NCBI GenBank assembly: GCA_025463055.1
Contig: JAOAPV010000037.1
Span: 1-64,000 of the forward strand
Direction of reading: 5' to 3'
DNA from: Candidatus Acidiferrum typicum
GTDB lineage: Bacteria; Acidobacteriota; Terriglobia; Acidiferrales; UBA7541
Length of the DNA: 64,000 bases
The notes under the pieces are model-generated. The model saw only the letters and a program-made list of their open reading frames with translations. It ran no database searches and was not told where the DNA came from. The translations under genes and the position numbers were made by a program. Positions 1-8,907 of the stretch are shown here, in pieces. Within the stretch, counting starts at the first letter, position 1, and each line of letters begins with the position of its first letter.

Positions 1-230
<230 letters not shown>

Positions 231-240
231 CTAAAGTAGT

Positions 241-315
241 CGTGGCTCCACCCGCTATGGTGTGCGGGTCATGCCACGCAATGTAAGTCACAGCCCTCAC
301 GAGCTCGTGACTTAC
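241..315 (+). other. Inverted repeats just downstream of 16S
   Basis: Two stem-loops are visible. CGTGGC (241-246) pairs with GCCACG (273-278) and encloses a second stem, ACCCGC with GCGGGT. A 9-bp repeat, GTAAGTCAC (283-291) with GTGACTTAC (307-315), follows. Such structures could be part of the 16S processing region, but the matching upstream strand lies outside the window, so the role is inferred. Confidence 0.4.
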
Positions 316-414
316 ACGCTTCGATTTATCTTTACCCGGAGAGCTTCCGCTCAAAGGGCCGGGCGGATTCTGGCAGATCGTATCGAGTCAAAAGCGAATT
401 CAATTTATAAATGC

Positions 415-446
415 AAAGGGCCGCTGAGAAATCAGCGGCCCTTTTG
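415..446 (+). terminator. Rho-independent terminator after 16S
   Basis: A 13-bp perfect stem (415-427 with 432-444) closes a GAAA tetraloop and runs into a T tract (442-445). It sits between the 16S end and the next gene and points the same way, so it should end the 16S transcript. Confidence 0.85.
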
Positions 447-477
447 CGTTTTCGGGTACGCGGTGCCCTAGCTGATT

Positions 478-1465
478 ATGCGAGTTTTTGTCGACGATTC
501 GGGTGACTTCGGGTGGACGCCTCCTCATATCTCGCTACACTGCGGCGTTATTGTCTGCAATTCGTCGCTTGTGGAGCTCTTCCGGCGTCATTTTGAATGG
601 AAGAGATCGCTCCTTGGACCTCATCGAAAACTGGAGGTGAAGGCGAGCACGCTTACCGACGACCAACTCGAAAGCTTTGCAAGAACAGTGATTGGTCCCG
701 AAACCGATCTAAAGATAATCGTAGTCGGAATTGATAGCAGCCTCGTAAGCAAGGAATTTCTTGAAAAATGGCGGGACGGAATATCACTGTTATGTCAGGG
801 AGCCTCCGATTGGAGCAACAACCAAGGGTTCCCAACTGCCAAGCGCCAAGTATGACGAAATGAGCGGGTGGATTTGGAATAGGAGTCCCGAAAACTTAGC
901 TTTGATGTTGTCATTAGGAGAAATCCTTTTGGATTCTCTACAAACTGCGATCATCCATTATCACGATTCCAAGTTTGAACAGGAGTTTGACGATTTCGAA
1001 ATTGTAATTGACCGCGGTTTTATCCGAAATGCGGAACACGAGGTTTTCTGGCGGGAATTCCTTAGAACCTACGTAACTAACAGGTGTCGACGCGAACCTT
1101 TGGGGACCCCCGAGGAGTGGAAGAAAACCAATCACATATTCGAACGTAAGTACGCTCGAGACGAGAATCAGATTGACTTAACTACCCTAATGCGGGATAG
1201 CACCTATTTTTCCGACTCTAAGATGACAGAAGGTCTACAGATCGCTGATATTTGCGCGAATATTTGCCTGAAGTACCACCGTCGAAAACAATGGTTTGAA
1301 GCCTACCGTCTGCTTAGAAGATTCATTGTGGGGAAACAAGGCAGTCCGATGAAGGCCTTAATTCCGTTCGGCAATCTCGATCTCGCGTCGGAAGCTCCAA
1401 CCAGAACTCAGCAGGAAGTCCTCGTCTACGCCAGTAAGCTAAAGCCGCGGTCGCGAAAGCATTGA
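478..1465 (+). pseudogene. DUF3800 domain protein, frameshifted
   Basis: The N-terminal half (478 to about 850) begins MRVFVDDSGDFG, the acidic start typical of DUF3800 proteins. The C-terminal half continues one frame over (open until 1465) and contains GLQIADICAN, matching the LQxAD motif at the end of the family. The join falls near 840-850, where one extra base would turn ...KRQ-YDEM... into the out-of-frame reading. Each half alone is incomplete, so the gene is broken or the sequence has an indel. DUF3800 is of unknown biochemical function and is often found in accessory or defence neighbourhoods. Base composition is visibly AT-richer than the flanks, which suggests transfer. Alternative: a sequencing error in an intact gene. 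Confidence 0.75.
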
Positions 1466-1536
1466 TCGGTCCAAGGCAAAAACCGCAGCGCTGACTCTAA
1501 AGAACAGCCGGGTGCCGCTCGATAAGAGCCGGGTGC

Positions 1537-1568
1537 CCCAGACGTCGGTTTAACGTCTGGGTCTTTCC
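1537..1568 (+). terminator. Rho-independent terminator after DUF3800 gene
   Basis: A 9-bp stem CCCAGACGT (1537-1545) pairs with ACGTCTGGG (1553-1561) and is followed by TCTTTCCTTT. A direct repeat GCCGGGTGCC (1508-1517 and 1529-1538) lies immediately before it. Confidence 0.75.
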
Positions 1569-1616
1569 TTTCCTCTCGCAGAGGTCCCTTGCAGACTCTC
1601 CCCTTCCCCGCCAGCG

Positions 1617-1634
1617 TATAATCGACAAGAGGGG
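1617..1634 (+). promoter_or_regulatory. Perfect -10 box and ribosome binding site for the antitoxin gene
   Basis: TATAAT lies at 1617-1622 and AGAGGGG at 1628-1634, six bases before the ATG at 1641. No good -35 is found at 16-18 bp spacing. If this -10 is used, the leader is only about a dozen bases long. Confidence 0.35.
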
Positions 1635-1640
1635 CAGCCA

Positions 1641-1988
1641 ATGACTATCGAAATCCGGAACGCGGCACTAGAAGCCAGACTTCAAAAGCAACTCAAATCG
1701 ACCGGCTCCCGCACCGTCGAGGAAGTCCTACAGCACTTGCTCGAAACACAAGAGGAGCAGGATCGCTGGCTGTCCGAGAACCGCGACGCAATCAATGCGA
1801 AAATCCGACGCGGAATCGAGCAACTCGACCGTGGCGAAGGGATTCCGGACCGCCAACTTAAGTCTCATCTCAGGAAACTGAAGACATGCCCCACACGCTC
1901 AGTTAACGGTTTGCAGGTATTCGACTTACCCCCGCGGTCCCCTAAAGTCAGTTCAAAGAGGACGCGCACCCTGAGCACAGGGGAATAA
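1641..1988 (+). CDS. Orphan ParD/RHH-type antitoxin with divergent C-terminal tail
   Basis: The first ~80 residues (helical, charged, with INAKIRRGIEQLDRGEGIP) match the ParD-like antitoxins that neutralise ParE/RelE toxins and autoregulate their operon through an N-terminal ribbon-helix-helix. After LRKLKT (about residue 83) the protein runs on for ~33 residues of unrelated, Ser/Pro/Arg-rich sequence. A second ATG at 1886 in another frame gives only MPHTLS before a stop and may be the vestige of the toxin start. No toxin ORF follows. The gene is preceded by its own -10 and a good ribosome binding site. I infer a decayed toxin-antitoxin pair; function of this antitoxin is uncertain. Confidence 0.65.
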   Translation: MTIEIRNAALEARLQKQLKSTGSRTVEEVLQHLLETQEEQDRWLSENRDAINAKIRRGIEQLDRGEGIPDRQLKSHLRKLKTCPTRSVNGLQVFDLPPRSPKVSSKRTRTLSTGE

Positions 1989-2063
1989 CGATAGTGCATA
2001 CCCTATTGGATTCACTTTATGCCGCGCGAAGGTCCTTTGTTTTTAGTTACTTATAGAATTAGC

Positions 2064-2093
2064 TTGACAAACTGATACTGAGTCCGGTATTAT
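2064..2093 (+). promoter_or_regulatory. Sigma-70-type promoter TTGACA-18-TATTAT
   Basis: A consensus -35 (2064-2069) and a near-consensus -10 (2088-2093) are separated by 18 bp. Transcription would start near 2100 and lead into the gene at 2224. Confidence 0.55.
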
Positions 2094-2171
2094 TCGCGGG
2101 TAGAGTTTTGCGCCCAGTCGTAAGAGAGCACCCCTCAGCAGCATCCCTTGGAAATTTTTCGGCAACTCTTC

Positions 2172-2199
2172 CCTCCGTGCTCTCTGTGTCTCTGTGGCC
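2172..2199 (+). repeat. Short dispersed repeat copy (CTCTGTGTCTCTGTGGCC type)
   Basis: The stretch ending TCTGTGTCTCTGTGGCC recurs in shortened form at 7973-7991. Read on the minus strand it gives the GHRDTEST peptide seen in spurious ORFs. I recognise it as a common intergenic repeat in acidobacterial genomes; copy number here is only two. Confidence 0.45.
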
Positions 2200-2223
2200 A
2201 ATCCTCTTGATCCTGAGGTTCCA

Positions 2224-2637
2224 ATGCAACCAGACTCCCCCGATTCCATCAACAACAAGTGTCTCCGCCAATTCACCGATGGCCGCTCCTGCCGCATGCT
2301 CCGCAAGAAAGACCATCCCACCCTCTGTATCTTCCACGCGCGTGAAGAACAGCAGCTTCTCGAATCCGACCAGCTCGCCGCCGAGTTCGCTTCCCTTTCC
2401 GGCAAGCTCAACACCGTCACCGACATAAACCACGTCCTCGGCAAAGTCTTCACCGCTCTAGCCGAAAAACGCATCTCGCACCAGACCGCCGACACGTTCG
2501 CCTATCTCGGCCAGCTACTACTCCAATCCATTCCCGGCGTCAAAACCGAACTCAATGCAGCCGTGCAACATCCCGGCGCCTACGATGCCATGCTTCGGCA
2601 CAACATCCCGTTTTTCAGCAAGTTCCGCAAGCAATGA
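2224..2637 (+). CDS. Conserved acidobacterial hypothetical protein with Cys/His cluster
   Basis: The start is the ATG at 2224, preceded by GAGG (2215-2218), rather than the in-frame ATG at 2194 that lies in the repeat. The 137-residue protein has an N-terminal cluster C-(x)8-DGRSC-(x)~12-CIFH, resembling small zinc-binding modules. A helical C-terminal part follows, with TFAYLGQLLLQSI. I recognise the pattern from hypothetical proteins of acidobacteria, but no function is known. It is monocistronic, with its own promoter at 2064-2093. Confidence 0.7.
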   Translation: MQPDSPDSINNKCLRQFTDGRSCRMLRKKDHPTLCIFHAREEQQLLESDQLAAEFASLSGKLNTVTDINHVLGKVFTALAEKRISHQTADTFAYLGQLLLQSIPGVKTELNAAVQHPGAYDAMLRHNIPFFSKFRKQ

Positions 2638-2850
2638 CGCCAAGAGCAACGGCAGCGCGCGGGCTAAGGCGTACCCACCCCTCCCCCTGTTTCCAGATCT
2701 GTTGATTCCACAGGGTTTACGCTGGATCAGTCTGGATCTGCACATTCTAAACGGCTTGGAGGCATATAGGGGCCGCGCTTTAGTTTATCTAGACGAAGGA
2801 CGGGCGCGCCCCAGCGAGTGATGCGAAGTAAAATCCGTTCCGTGACTCTG

Positions 2851-4170
2851 TTACTCCGATCCCCCGAAGAGGCGAATCACAATCCCGGCGGAAGCCCAAA
2901 TATTACCCTGATGAAGATTGGTACCGAAAGAAGTCCGGTAGTAGTCGACATCGAGCAAACGTATCTCGAAATGTCGGGATGGCTTGATATCCAGGCCGCC
3001 GCCCACTTTATACGAGATACAGTTTGTCGAAGTTTGGTATCCGCCGGCTCCGCTGATTGTGGTATCTGCGCGCGATCCTCCAACCAACCCTTCCACAAAT
3101 GGGGTTAGGCCCCATCGATTTCGTACGCGACGAAAGATGCGGGGGCCCCAATGATTTCCGTAAAGGACGTTCTTCGTGCCGCTGACCGTTACGACGTTGT
3201 AGCTGCTATCCGCGACGATTTGCAGCCAAGGTCTAATGTTCCAGCCGAACGAACCCATGACGCCGTGCAGGTTGCTCGCCGCCACTCCTGCCCCGTTGTC
3301 AAACCGAGCAAACCCATAGCCGCCAAACAATTCGATCAGAGGCGTGTGGCGAACACCACCGGCATTTGGCCTCTCCCAGCTTTCCCTAGCGTTCGCGGGC
3401 TGCACAGCCGGTCTTACCGGTTCAGCCGGTGAAGGCTCAGGCTGCGCAGCCGGACCCGGATCAGCCGGTGTGACCGCCGCTGGAGCTTCCGAGACACTCG
3501 CAGCAGGGGCGGGGGTAGCAGCCTCTGCTGCGGCCGGCTGGCCCGGCACGGCTTGAGGTTGCTCAGTCGCTGCCGAAGTGGATGCGACAGAAGTGGACGG
3601 AACGATGGTTGGCCCTTCGGTGGCGCGTGAAGGCGTCGCGAACGCCTGCGCCGGAGCAGGCTGGACCGCCGCAGGCTGAGTCTGTGCCGCCGTGATCGAA
3701 TTAGGCTGCACGGCGGGAGCAGCTGCAGTCGAGACGCTTGAAGCGGCTGCAGGCACTTCCGGCCGGGCCTGCGTAGCCGCTGCTTGAGGTGGTGCAGGCG
3801 CAATCGCCTTAGGCTGGGCGTCCGCCGCGCTCGTGCTCGCCGGCTTCGATGCGGCTGCCGTCAACGGAGCTGACGCCGGCTGTTGCACCACAGCCCCAGA
3901 ACGATCCAAGGAGAGCAAATTCGAGTAAACGTAGCCTACCGCGCCGTCTTTAGTTTGAATGCGGGAGAAGATGAACCCGTTGAGCAGGATTGTGAAGCGC
4001 TCTCCGCAAGGTAGGGAGGCAACGGTATCGGGAGTCCTCCGGGGCTTCCCGAAAACTGGTGTACCGTCTGGATGGCTGGAGCAATCTATGTACCCCACGC
4101 CGTCAGCCCAAGCGGCTGAGGCCGCCAGTAAACACCCACCCACCAGAATTAGCACACGATTCCGCAACAT
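2851..4170 (-). CDS. Secreted SH3-like protein with Ala/Pro linker and outer-membrane beta-barrel
   Basis: Signal peptide MLRNRVLILVGGCLLAASAA at the N-terminus. An SH3b-like region (residues ~28-90: FGKPRRTPDT...GAVGYVYSNLLSLD) follows, then ~160 residues of low-complexity Ala/Pro/Gln/Ser, then a ~160-residue C-terminal domain (IELFGGYGFARFDN...SAGIVIRLFG) that looks like an 8-strand OmpA/OmpX-type barrel with an aromatic-alternating end. The start at 4170 is chosen over 4194 because GAGGAGG lies just upstream. It probably spans the outer membrane and reaches peptidoglycan through SH3; ligand unknown. The gene stands alone between oppositely oriented genes. Confidence 0.75.
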   Translation of the reverse strand: MLRNRVLILVGGCLLAASAAWADGVGYIDCSSHPDGTPVFGKPRRTPDTVASLPCGERFTILLNGFIFSRIQTKDGAVGYVYSNLLSLDRSGAVVQQPASAPLTAAASKPASTSAADAQPKAIAPAPPQAAATQARPEVPAAASSVSTAAAPAVQPNSITAAQTQPAAVQPAPAQAFATPSRATEGPTIVPSTSVASTSAATEQPQAVPGQPAAAEAATPAPAASVSEAPAAVTPADPGPAAQPEPSPAEPVRPAVQPANARESWERPNAGGVRHTPLIELFGGYGFARFDNGAGVAASNLHGVMGSFGWNIRPWLQIVADSSYNVVTVSGTKNVLYGNHWGPRIFRRVRNRWGLTPFVEGLVGGSRADTTISGAGGYQTSTNCISYKVGGGLDIKPSRHFEIRLLDVDYYRTSFGTNLHQGNIWASAGIVIRLFGGSE

Positions 4171-4489
4171 CGCCCCTCCTCGGCCCGGGGACACGCCGAG
4201 CCCCTAAGACTGTTATCGGCCCCGCGGACGTGTGGGTCAAATGGCACGAAGGCCAGCATTTCCCAAACCGGTACTGGACGAAATGCCGGGTGCCGCGACT
4301 TCCCTTAAGGCCAGAAGACGCGAGCGCCCAGCAAATTAGCGGCGTCTATAGCGCCTTGATTGTTAAGAGCGATCCGAAAAAACGCCGGGGTGAATTTGAC
4401 CGCCGATTGCGGATAGAACCGCAGAGCCTGCACACCCACAATGAGTAGAAGCGAGCCAGTTCGGCCAAAGTTATTGTGAGGAGATTTTC
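4171..4489. other. Divergent intergenic region, no gene seen
   Basis: This 319-bp stretch separates two divergently transcribed genes and must hold both promoters. I see a good ribosome binding site at each end, but no convincing -35/-10 pair, terminator, RNA gene or repeat. Confidence 0.5.
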
Positions 4490-4966
4490 GTGAAGAACGT
4501 TCGCATCGTCGCCATCGGAACCGAAATCGCGGAGCAAGTGCGCGCAACGCTTAAGGCGCCGGTCTACGGCTTCCCTGCTCACCTCGAAATCGCCGCGGAC
4601 GAAGTCCCGTGTCGCCACTGCCTGCGCGCGATCACGCCGACGGAGCGCAGAATTCTTTTTACGTATGACCGTTTCACAGGGAAAGAGTCGCTACCTCAGC
4701 CTGGCCCGGTTTATATCCACGCTGACGGCTGCCTGCGCTATCCCGAAGCCGCCGGCTTCCCGGAGGACCTACGCAAAAGCCCGCGCACAGTGGAACCTTA
4801 CGCGCCCGGCCGCAAGCTCCAGGCGCAGGAGTACGTAAGGGACGGCCGCTTCGAGCCCGTAATTGAAAAACTATTCGCCAATCCTGCTATCGACTACGTG
4901 CAAGTCAACAGCACCACCGCCGGCTGTTTCACATTCCGCATCGAGCGCGCAGCAAATGGCGAGTGA
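4490..4966 (+). CDS. DUF1203 domain protein
   Basis: The 158-residue protein has the DUF1203 hallmarks. These are an N-terminal IxAI segment, CRHCLRAITPTERRILFTYD at residues ~41-60, PVYIHADGCLRYPE at ~73-86, and a C-terminal YVQVNSTTAGCFTFRIER. The start is GTG with GTGAGGAG (4476-4483) upstream. The family is cytoplasmic and functionally uncharacterised; conserved Cys and His suggest metal binding, which is inference. Its end converges on the MscS gene with an 11-bp gap. Confidence 0.85.
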   Translation: MKNVRIVAIGTEIAEQVRATLKAPVYGFPAHLEIAADEVPCRHCLRAITPTERRILFTYDRFTGKESLPQPGPVYIHADGCLRYPEAAGFPEDLRKSPRTVEPYAPGRKLQAQEYVRDGRFEPVIEKLFANPAIDYVQVNSTTAGCFTFRIERAANGE

Positions 4967-4977
4967 TTGTACAGAGG

Positions 4978-6717
4978 TCAGTGCTTCGGCGGGACTATAT
5001 CGGCTGCGAGTTCGGGCCTCTGGTTGCCGGGGACGCCGGGGTCGCGGCTCTTCTCCATGGCTTTCTGGGCTGCGGCCGCTTTTTGCGGGTCGACCCAGGC
5101 GTCGCGCGTGACCATGGTGGTCTGCCCAGGTACCGCAACCGCTGCCCCGCTGTTTTCCAGCACGTCCATCGCTTGCAGAATCAGTTCCTCCTGCACGCCG
5201 AGAAACTCGCGGTATTCACGTGTCAGGATGTACGCGTAGACTTCCACCTCAATGGCGTTCTCTCCCAGCTTTAGTAGCCGCACACGCGCGCTGCCATCGT
5301 CCACTTTCGGATGGCGCGTCAAAACCTGCCGCAATTGCTCAGATACGTAGCGCACGTGATCCGGCGAAAGGTCATAGCGCAAGCGAACAGTCTGACGGAA
5401 CAAAATTTTGTCGCGCAGCCGGAAATTCTCCAGAATCGCGGTGGCCACGGTGCCATTCGGAATCGAGACGAGCGTGCGCTCCTCTGTTCGCAGTTTGGTG
5501 GACCGCAGTCCAATGTCTTCGACCATGCCGCGCTGATCCCCGATCTTGCAGACGTCGCCCACCAGTAACGCACGGTCGGTGAGAATTGAGATGCCTCCCA
5601 TCATATTTTCAAAGGTTTTCTGCGCGCCCAAGCCAATCGCCAAGCCGCCTATTCCGAGGCCGGCAAGTGCAGCGGTAAGGTTCCAGTTCAAGACATCCTT
5701 GAAGACTACAAGGGCGATTACGAAGAAGATCGCGACGTCCAGGACGCGGCGGCTCAGTGACACTAGTGACCGCTCCGCAAAGCGGCCGCGGTCGGTCAGC
5801 CGGTTCCACATACGCACAGAAAGCCAGTACGTAATCTTTGTGATCGCCCAATACAGCGCGAATGCCAGCAAAATCAAAAGCAAGTCGCGGTAATATTCGC
5901 GGTAAAGAATCGATGCGCCGATTAGGTAGACAAAGTAATAGTGGATGATGACGGCGCCCAGCACTGCAGTGGGCCCGAAGCGCCGCAGCGGCTCTGTTTG
6001 CAGCGGAGCGAGGCCGAGGGCACGCCGTATGCGGTGAGAACCGAGCCGAACGAGCAACGCGGCCAGCCAGCCCAAAAGCAAAGCAACCGGCGCGAACAAT
6101 AGGATCGCAATCCACTGCCACAGCGGCATCCCAAGGAAACGAGTCTTGACCAGAAATCCAGGCAGTCGTTTTTCCAATTGCGCGAACCGCAGCGAGTCGT
6201 ACACCTCAGGAACTTGATCGAGAGTCTGCCGTGAAATCAGCCAGACCTTCGCGCCATGGGCGACGTCCTCGTGAACCAGATAGATTGGAAACGATTCGCT
6301 CAAGCCGCGCCCAACACCTACCACAATCTGGTCGCGTGGCGGCTCACTCTCTTGCCGACCGGTGGGATCGTTGGTGATGGACTCGAGCGAGCCTCTAAAT
6401 CGAGCGTTGAGAATTGCGAGAAGCCGTTGCGCCAGTTCCCGCTCTGGTTCGATGTTGGCGCGGCGGCGCGGCTCGAAGTATTGAACGGCCAGGTCGTAGT
6501 TCTCAGACTGCGCTGCGCGGACGAAGCTAATCACCGTTCCGCGCGGAGTCTCGCGGTTCAGCTCCAGCGGATCGGAGGGAGCCGCCGGCGATGGCGTGGC
6601 GGCAGGCGCGCGCTGCAGGATTTGCGCGTGTACCACGGGCGCGGTGCTAACCGCGAGAGTCAGCAAAATGCATATTTTTTGCAGCACGGAGAATGACCTG
6701 ACGATGACGCTTTGCAT
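4978..6717 (-). CDS. MscS-family mechanosensitive ion channel
   Basis: 579 residues. A signal peptide (to about residue 31) and a ~150-residue periplasmic domain precede several membrane helices (~190-345). The pore-lining TM3 is LAGLGIGGLAIGLGAQ, rich in Gly/Ala as in MscS, and is followed by the beta domain (GDVCKIGDQRGMVEDIGLRS) and an alpha/beta C-terminal domain. The protein is longer than E. coli MscS (286 aa) because of the extra N-terminal region. It should release solutes on hypo-osmotic shock from the inner membrane. It is transcribed alone. Confidence 0.92.
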   Translation of the reverse strand: MQSVIVRSFSVLQKICILLTLAVSTAPVVHAQILQRAPAATPSPAAPSDPLELNRETPRGTVISFVRAAQSENYDLAVQYFEPRRRANIEPERELAQRLLAILNARFRGSLESITNDPTGRQESEPPRDQIVVGVGRGLSESFPIYLVHEDVAHGAKVWLISRQTLDQVPEVYDSLRFAQLEKRLPGFLVKTRFLGMPLWQWIAILLFAPVALLLGWLAALLVRLGSHRIRRALGLAPLQTEPLRRFGPTAVLGAVIIHYYFVYLIGASILYREYYRDLLLILLAFALYWAITKITYWLSVRMWNRLTDRGRFAERSLVSLSRRVLDVAIFFVIALVVFKDVLNWNLTAALAGLGIGGLAIGLGAQKTFENMMGGISILTDRALLVGDVCKIGDQRGMVEDIGLRSTKLRTEERTLVSIPNGTVATAILENFRLRDKILFRQTVRLRYDLSPDHVRYVSEQLRQVLTRHPKVDDGSARVRLLKLGENAIEVEVYAYILTREYREFLGVQEELILQAMDVLENSGAAVAVPGQTTMVTRDAWVDPQKAAAAQKAMEKSRDPGVPGNQRPELAADIVPPKH

Positions 6718-6820
6718 TTCTGGTTCAACCTACGTTGAAAAAACGGCCTAATCTCGCATTGTATCTAGCCGGGGGCGCGGGGGGAAATCTACGTGGAATA
6801 CAGGTTCGTTCTTGGAAACG

Positions 6821-7948
6821 CTAGCTTGCTGCAGTGGAATTGCGGAAGTATTCGCGATGCTGGCGCAGCAAGAATTGATCTGTCATTCCCGCAATGTAAT
6901 CGCAGACTGCAACGTGGCGCGGTTCCGTGCGCACCAGCTCTTCGTGCGACGCCGGCATGGAGCCCGGGGCGTGTAGATAGTACTGAAACAATTGCTCCAA
7001 AGCGCGAACAGAGCGGTTGCGATCCTCGGTGATGACCGCCTCCTCGTAAACGTGAGTAAAAAGGAAACGCTTGAGCTGCGCGTTGCACGCCGCAAATTGC
7101 TCGCTGAATCCGGCCAGCCGTTTTGGCGCTTTGCGAATGTCCTCCACGCTCTCAGCTCCCAGCTCCTGCACTCGCCGCATGGTCATCTCGATCAGATCGG
7201 TAGCAAGAAGATCCAGAACCCGCTTGAGAGCCTCGTTGAATATCAATTTCTCGCGCGCGGAAGAGTGCCCGGTACGCACGTGAGCATACGCTTCGCCAAA
7301 AATCGGAACTTCCTCGCATAGCGCGCCAGTGTCTAGGAGCTCTGCTTCGCGCGCGTCGTCCACATCCGCCGTGTTGTACGCGATCTCATCCACGCAATCG
7401 ATCAACTGCGCCTCGAGCGGCGGCTGCAAGTCCAAGAGGTATTCGGAAAGCTGCGGAAACGCCGCCGCCGAGTATTGCCGCGAATGCTTGATGATACCTT
7501 CGCGCACCTCAAAGGTAAGATTCAAGCCGGGAAAATCCAAATAACGCTGCTCGAACTTTTCGACAATTCGCAAAGCGTGCAAGTTGTGATTGAACGAGCC
7601 GCCGTACGGACGCATCAGTGCGTTCAGCGCGCGCTCTCCAGCATGGCCAAATGGCGGATGGCCGATGTCGTGTACCAGCGCTAGCGCCTCCGCCAATTCG
7701 GGATTGACGCTTAGCGCGGCGGCCACGGTGCGGGCAATTTGCGCCACTTCCAAAGTGTGCGTCAGACGGTTGCGAAAATGGTCGGAAAAGCGCGTAGTGA
7801 ATACTTGCGTTTTGGCTTCCAGGCGCCGAAACGCTCGGGAATGAATGATGCGGTCGCGATCTCGCGCGTAGTCGCTGCGATAGGGATGCGGCGGCTCCGG
7901 ATAACGCCGCCCGCGCGAATGCTTCGCGCGCATAGCCCAAGGCGCCAT
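6821..7948 (-). CDS. dgt: dGTP triphosphohydrolase-like HD-domain protein
   Basis: 375 residues, the usual length of the short (type 2) dGTPase family that hydrolyses dNTPs to deoxynucleosides and triphosphate. The signature SRAFRRLEAKTQVF (residues ~36-49) precedes the HD metal site, with RLTHTLEV and HDIGHPPFGHAGE (~91-103). Further conserved motifs are GGSFNHNLHALRI and CVDEIAYNTADVDDA. The exact start is uncertain. It lies downstream of the TPR gene on the same strand, with a 48-bp gap that holds a short repeat copy. Confidence 0.9.
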   Translation of the reverse strand: MAPWAMRAKHSRGRRYPEPPHPYRSDYARDRDRIIHSRAFRRLEAKTQVFTTRFSDHFRNRLTHTLEVAQIARTVAAALSVNPELAEALALVHDIGHPPFGHAGERALNALMRPYGGSFNHNLHALRIVEKFEQRYLDFPGLNLTFEVREGIIKHSRQYSAAAFPQLSEYLLDLQPPLEAQLIDCVDEIAYNTADVDDAREAELLDTGALCEEVPIFGEAYAHVRTGHSSAREKLIFNEALKRVLDLLATDLIEMTMRRVQELGAESVEDIRKAPKRLAGFSEQFAACNAQLKRFLFTHVYEEAVITEDRNRSVRALEQLFQYYLHAPGSMPASHEELVRTEPRHVAVCDYIAGMTDQFLLRQHREYFRNSTAAS

Positions 7949-7972
7949 TGCCGCAAATTTTTCGATGGGGGC

Positions 7973-7991
7973 GCTCCGTCTCTCTGTGGCC
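7973..7991 (+). repeat. Short dispersed repeat, second copy
   Basis: GCTCCGTCTCTCTGTGGCC resembles the longer element at 2172-2199, lacking its inner TCTGTG unit. It lies between the TPR and dGTPase genes. Confidence 0.35.
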
Positions 7992-7996
7992 GGGAG

Positions 7997-8719
7997 CTAG
8001 GATTTTGGCGCAAGCAGATCCAGCCCGCGGTCTGCCTGCTCTGAAATGCTGGTGTCCGGAAATTCTTTCTTAATCTGCTGGTACACGTTCGCGGCTTCTT
8101 TCGCGTTGGTTTGCCGAAGAGTGTTGGCTAACTCGAGCAACGCTACCGGACGGGGAACGAAGACGGAGTGCTTGTCCGCAAGCTCGCGGAATATCTTCGC
8201 GGCGTCATCGGGCTTCCCGGTACGCGCGTAAATCACGCCGATTTGGTATTGCGCCATGCTGGCGAGCTCTTTGTCGCTGCCGGAACTGAGGTTCTTCAAA
8301 TCTTCAAGGGCTTGGTTGTGGCGCTCCAAATCTTCGAGGCAAAGCGCTGCGTAATAGCGAGCCTGTTTTCCTGGAAGGGTGTTGGGGTACTTGTTTGCCA
8401 CCAGGTTGAACTTATTCAAGGCATCATTCGAACGCTCCGCCTCATCCTTGTACGAGACATCGGTCGGATCTTGCGGATCCGGCGCACCGCCGATGCGGCC
8501 ACTGTAGGCCTTCATGGCGGTGTCCAGCGCCACTGTGGCAGTGGCCGTCTGTCGATCGTGATACACGGTCCAGGAACCGTACCCGACTGCCCCCACCAGG
8601 ATTACAAGTAAAACAATGAGAGTGATTTGCTTGTGCAAGTAAAACGCTTCGGCACCGTGCTCGATGGCGTCGTGAATTTTGTCCTGCTTAAGCTCTTTGC
8701 GCGAAATATGGTCTGACAA
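7997..8719 (-). CDS. Inner-membrane tetratricopeptide protein (YfgM-like)
   Basis: The start is taken as the TTG at 8719 (product begins MSDHISRKELKQDKI). GGGAGAG lies six bases upstream, and residues encoded further upstream look non-coding. A short cytoplasmic N-terminus leads to one membrane helix (ITLIVLLVILVGAVGYGSW, ~residues 32-50). The periplasmic C-terminal part has TPR-like helical pairs (YYAALCLEDLERHNQALEDL, YQIGVIYARTGKPDDAAKIF). Such proteins act as periplasmic chaperones or scaffolds near the Sec machinery; that role is by family analogy. It is divergent from the FHA gene. Confidence 0.8.
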   Translation of the reverse strand: MSDHISRKELKQDKIHDAIEHGAEAFYLHKQITLIVLLVILVGAVGYGSWTVYHDRQTATATVALDTAMKAYSGRIGGAPDPQDPTDVSYKDEAERSNDALNKFNLVANKYPNTLPGKQARYYAALCLEDLERHNQALEDLKNLSSGSDKELASMAQYQIGVIYARTGKPDDAAKIFRELADKHSVFVPRPVALLELANTLRQTNAKEAANVYQQIKKEFPDTSISEQADRGLDLLAPKS

Positions 8720-8907
8720 TGCCGACTCTCCCGCTTGGTTTATAACCTGCAATCGTAGCACAAACGCGTCGGAAGAGCGTCGCGAAGCCGCTTGTTTTGC
8801 GGCCAGCAGCAAGCCTAGCGACCAAACTGGCGCGCAGTAACCCTTGCAGCAAGCCTGTACTCCGGCCCAGCTAGTGAGAGGCTTCGGAAAATTATAGGGT
8901 TAGAACC

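Noticed and set aside
2043-2495. Minus-strand ORFs with GHRDTESTEG
   Set aside because: The peptide comes from the dispersed repeat at 2172-2199, and the real gene is on the plus strand with its own promoter and ribosome binding site.
3414-3803. Arg/Leu-rich minus-strand ORF inside the beta-barrel gene
   Set aside because: Frame shadow of the Ala/Pro-rich linker; composition is that of a shifted reading.
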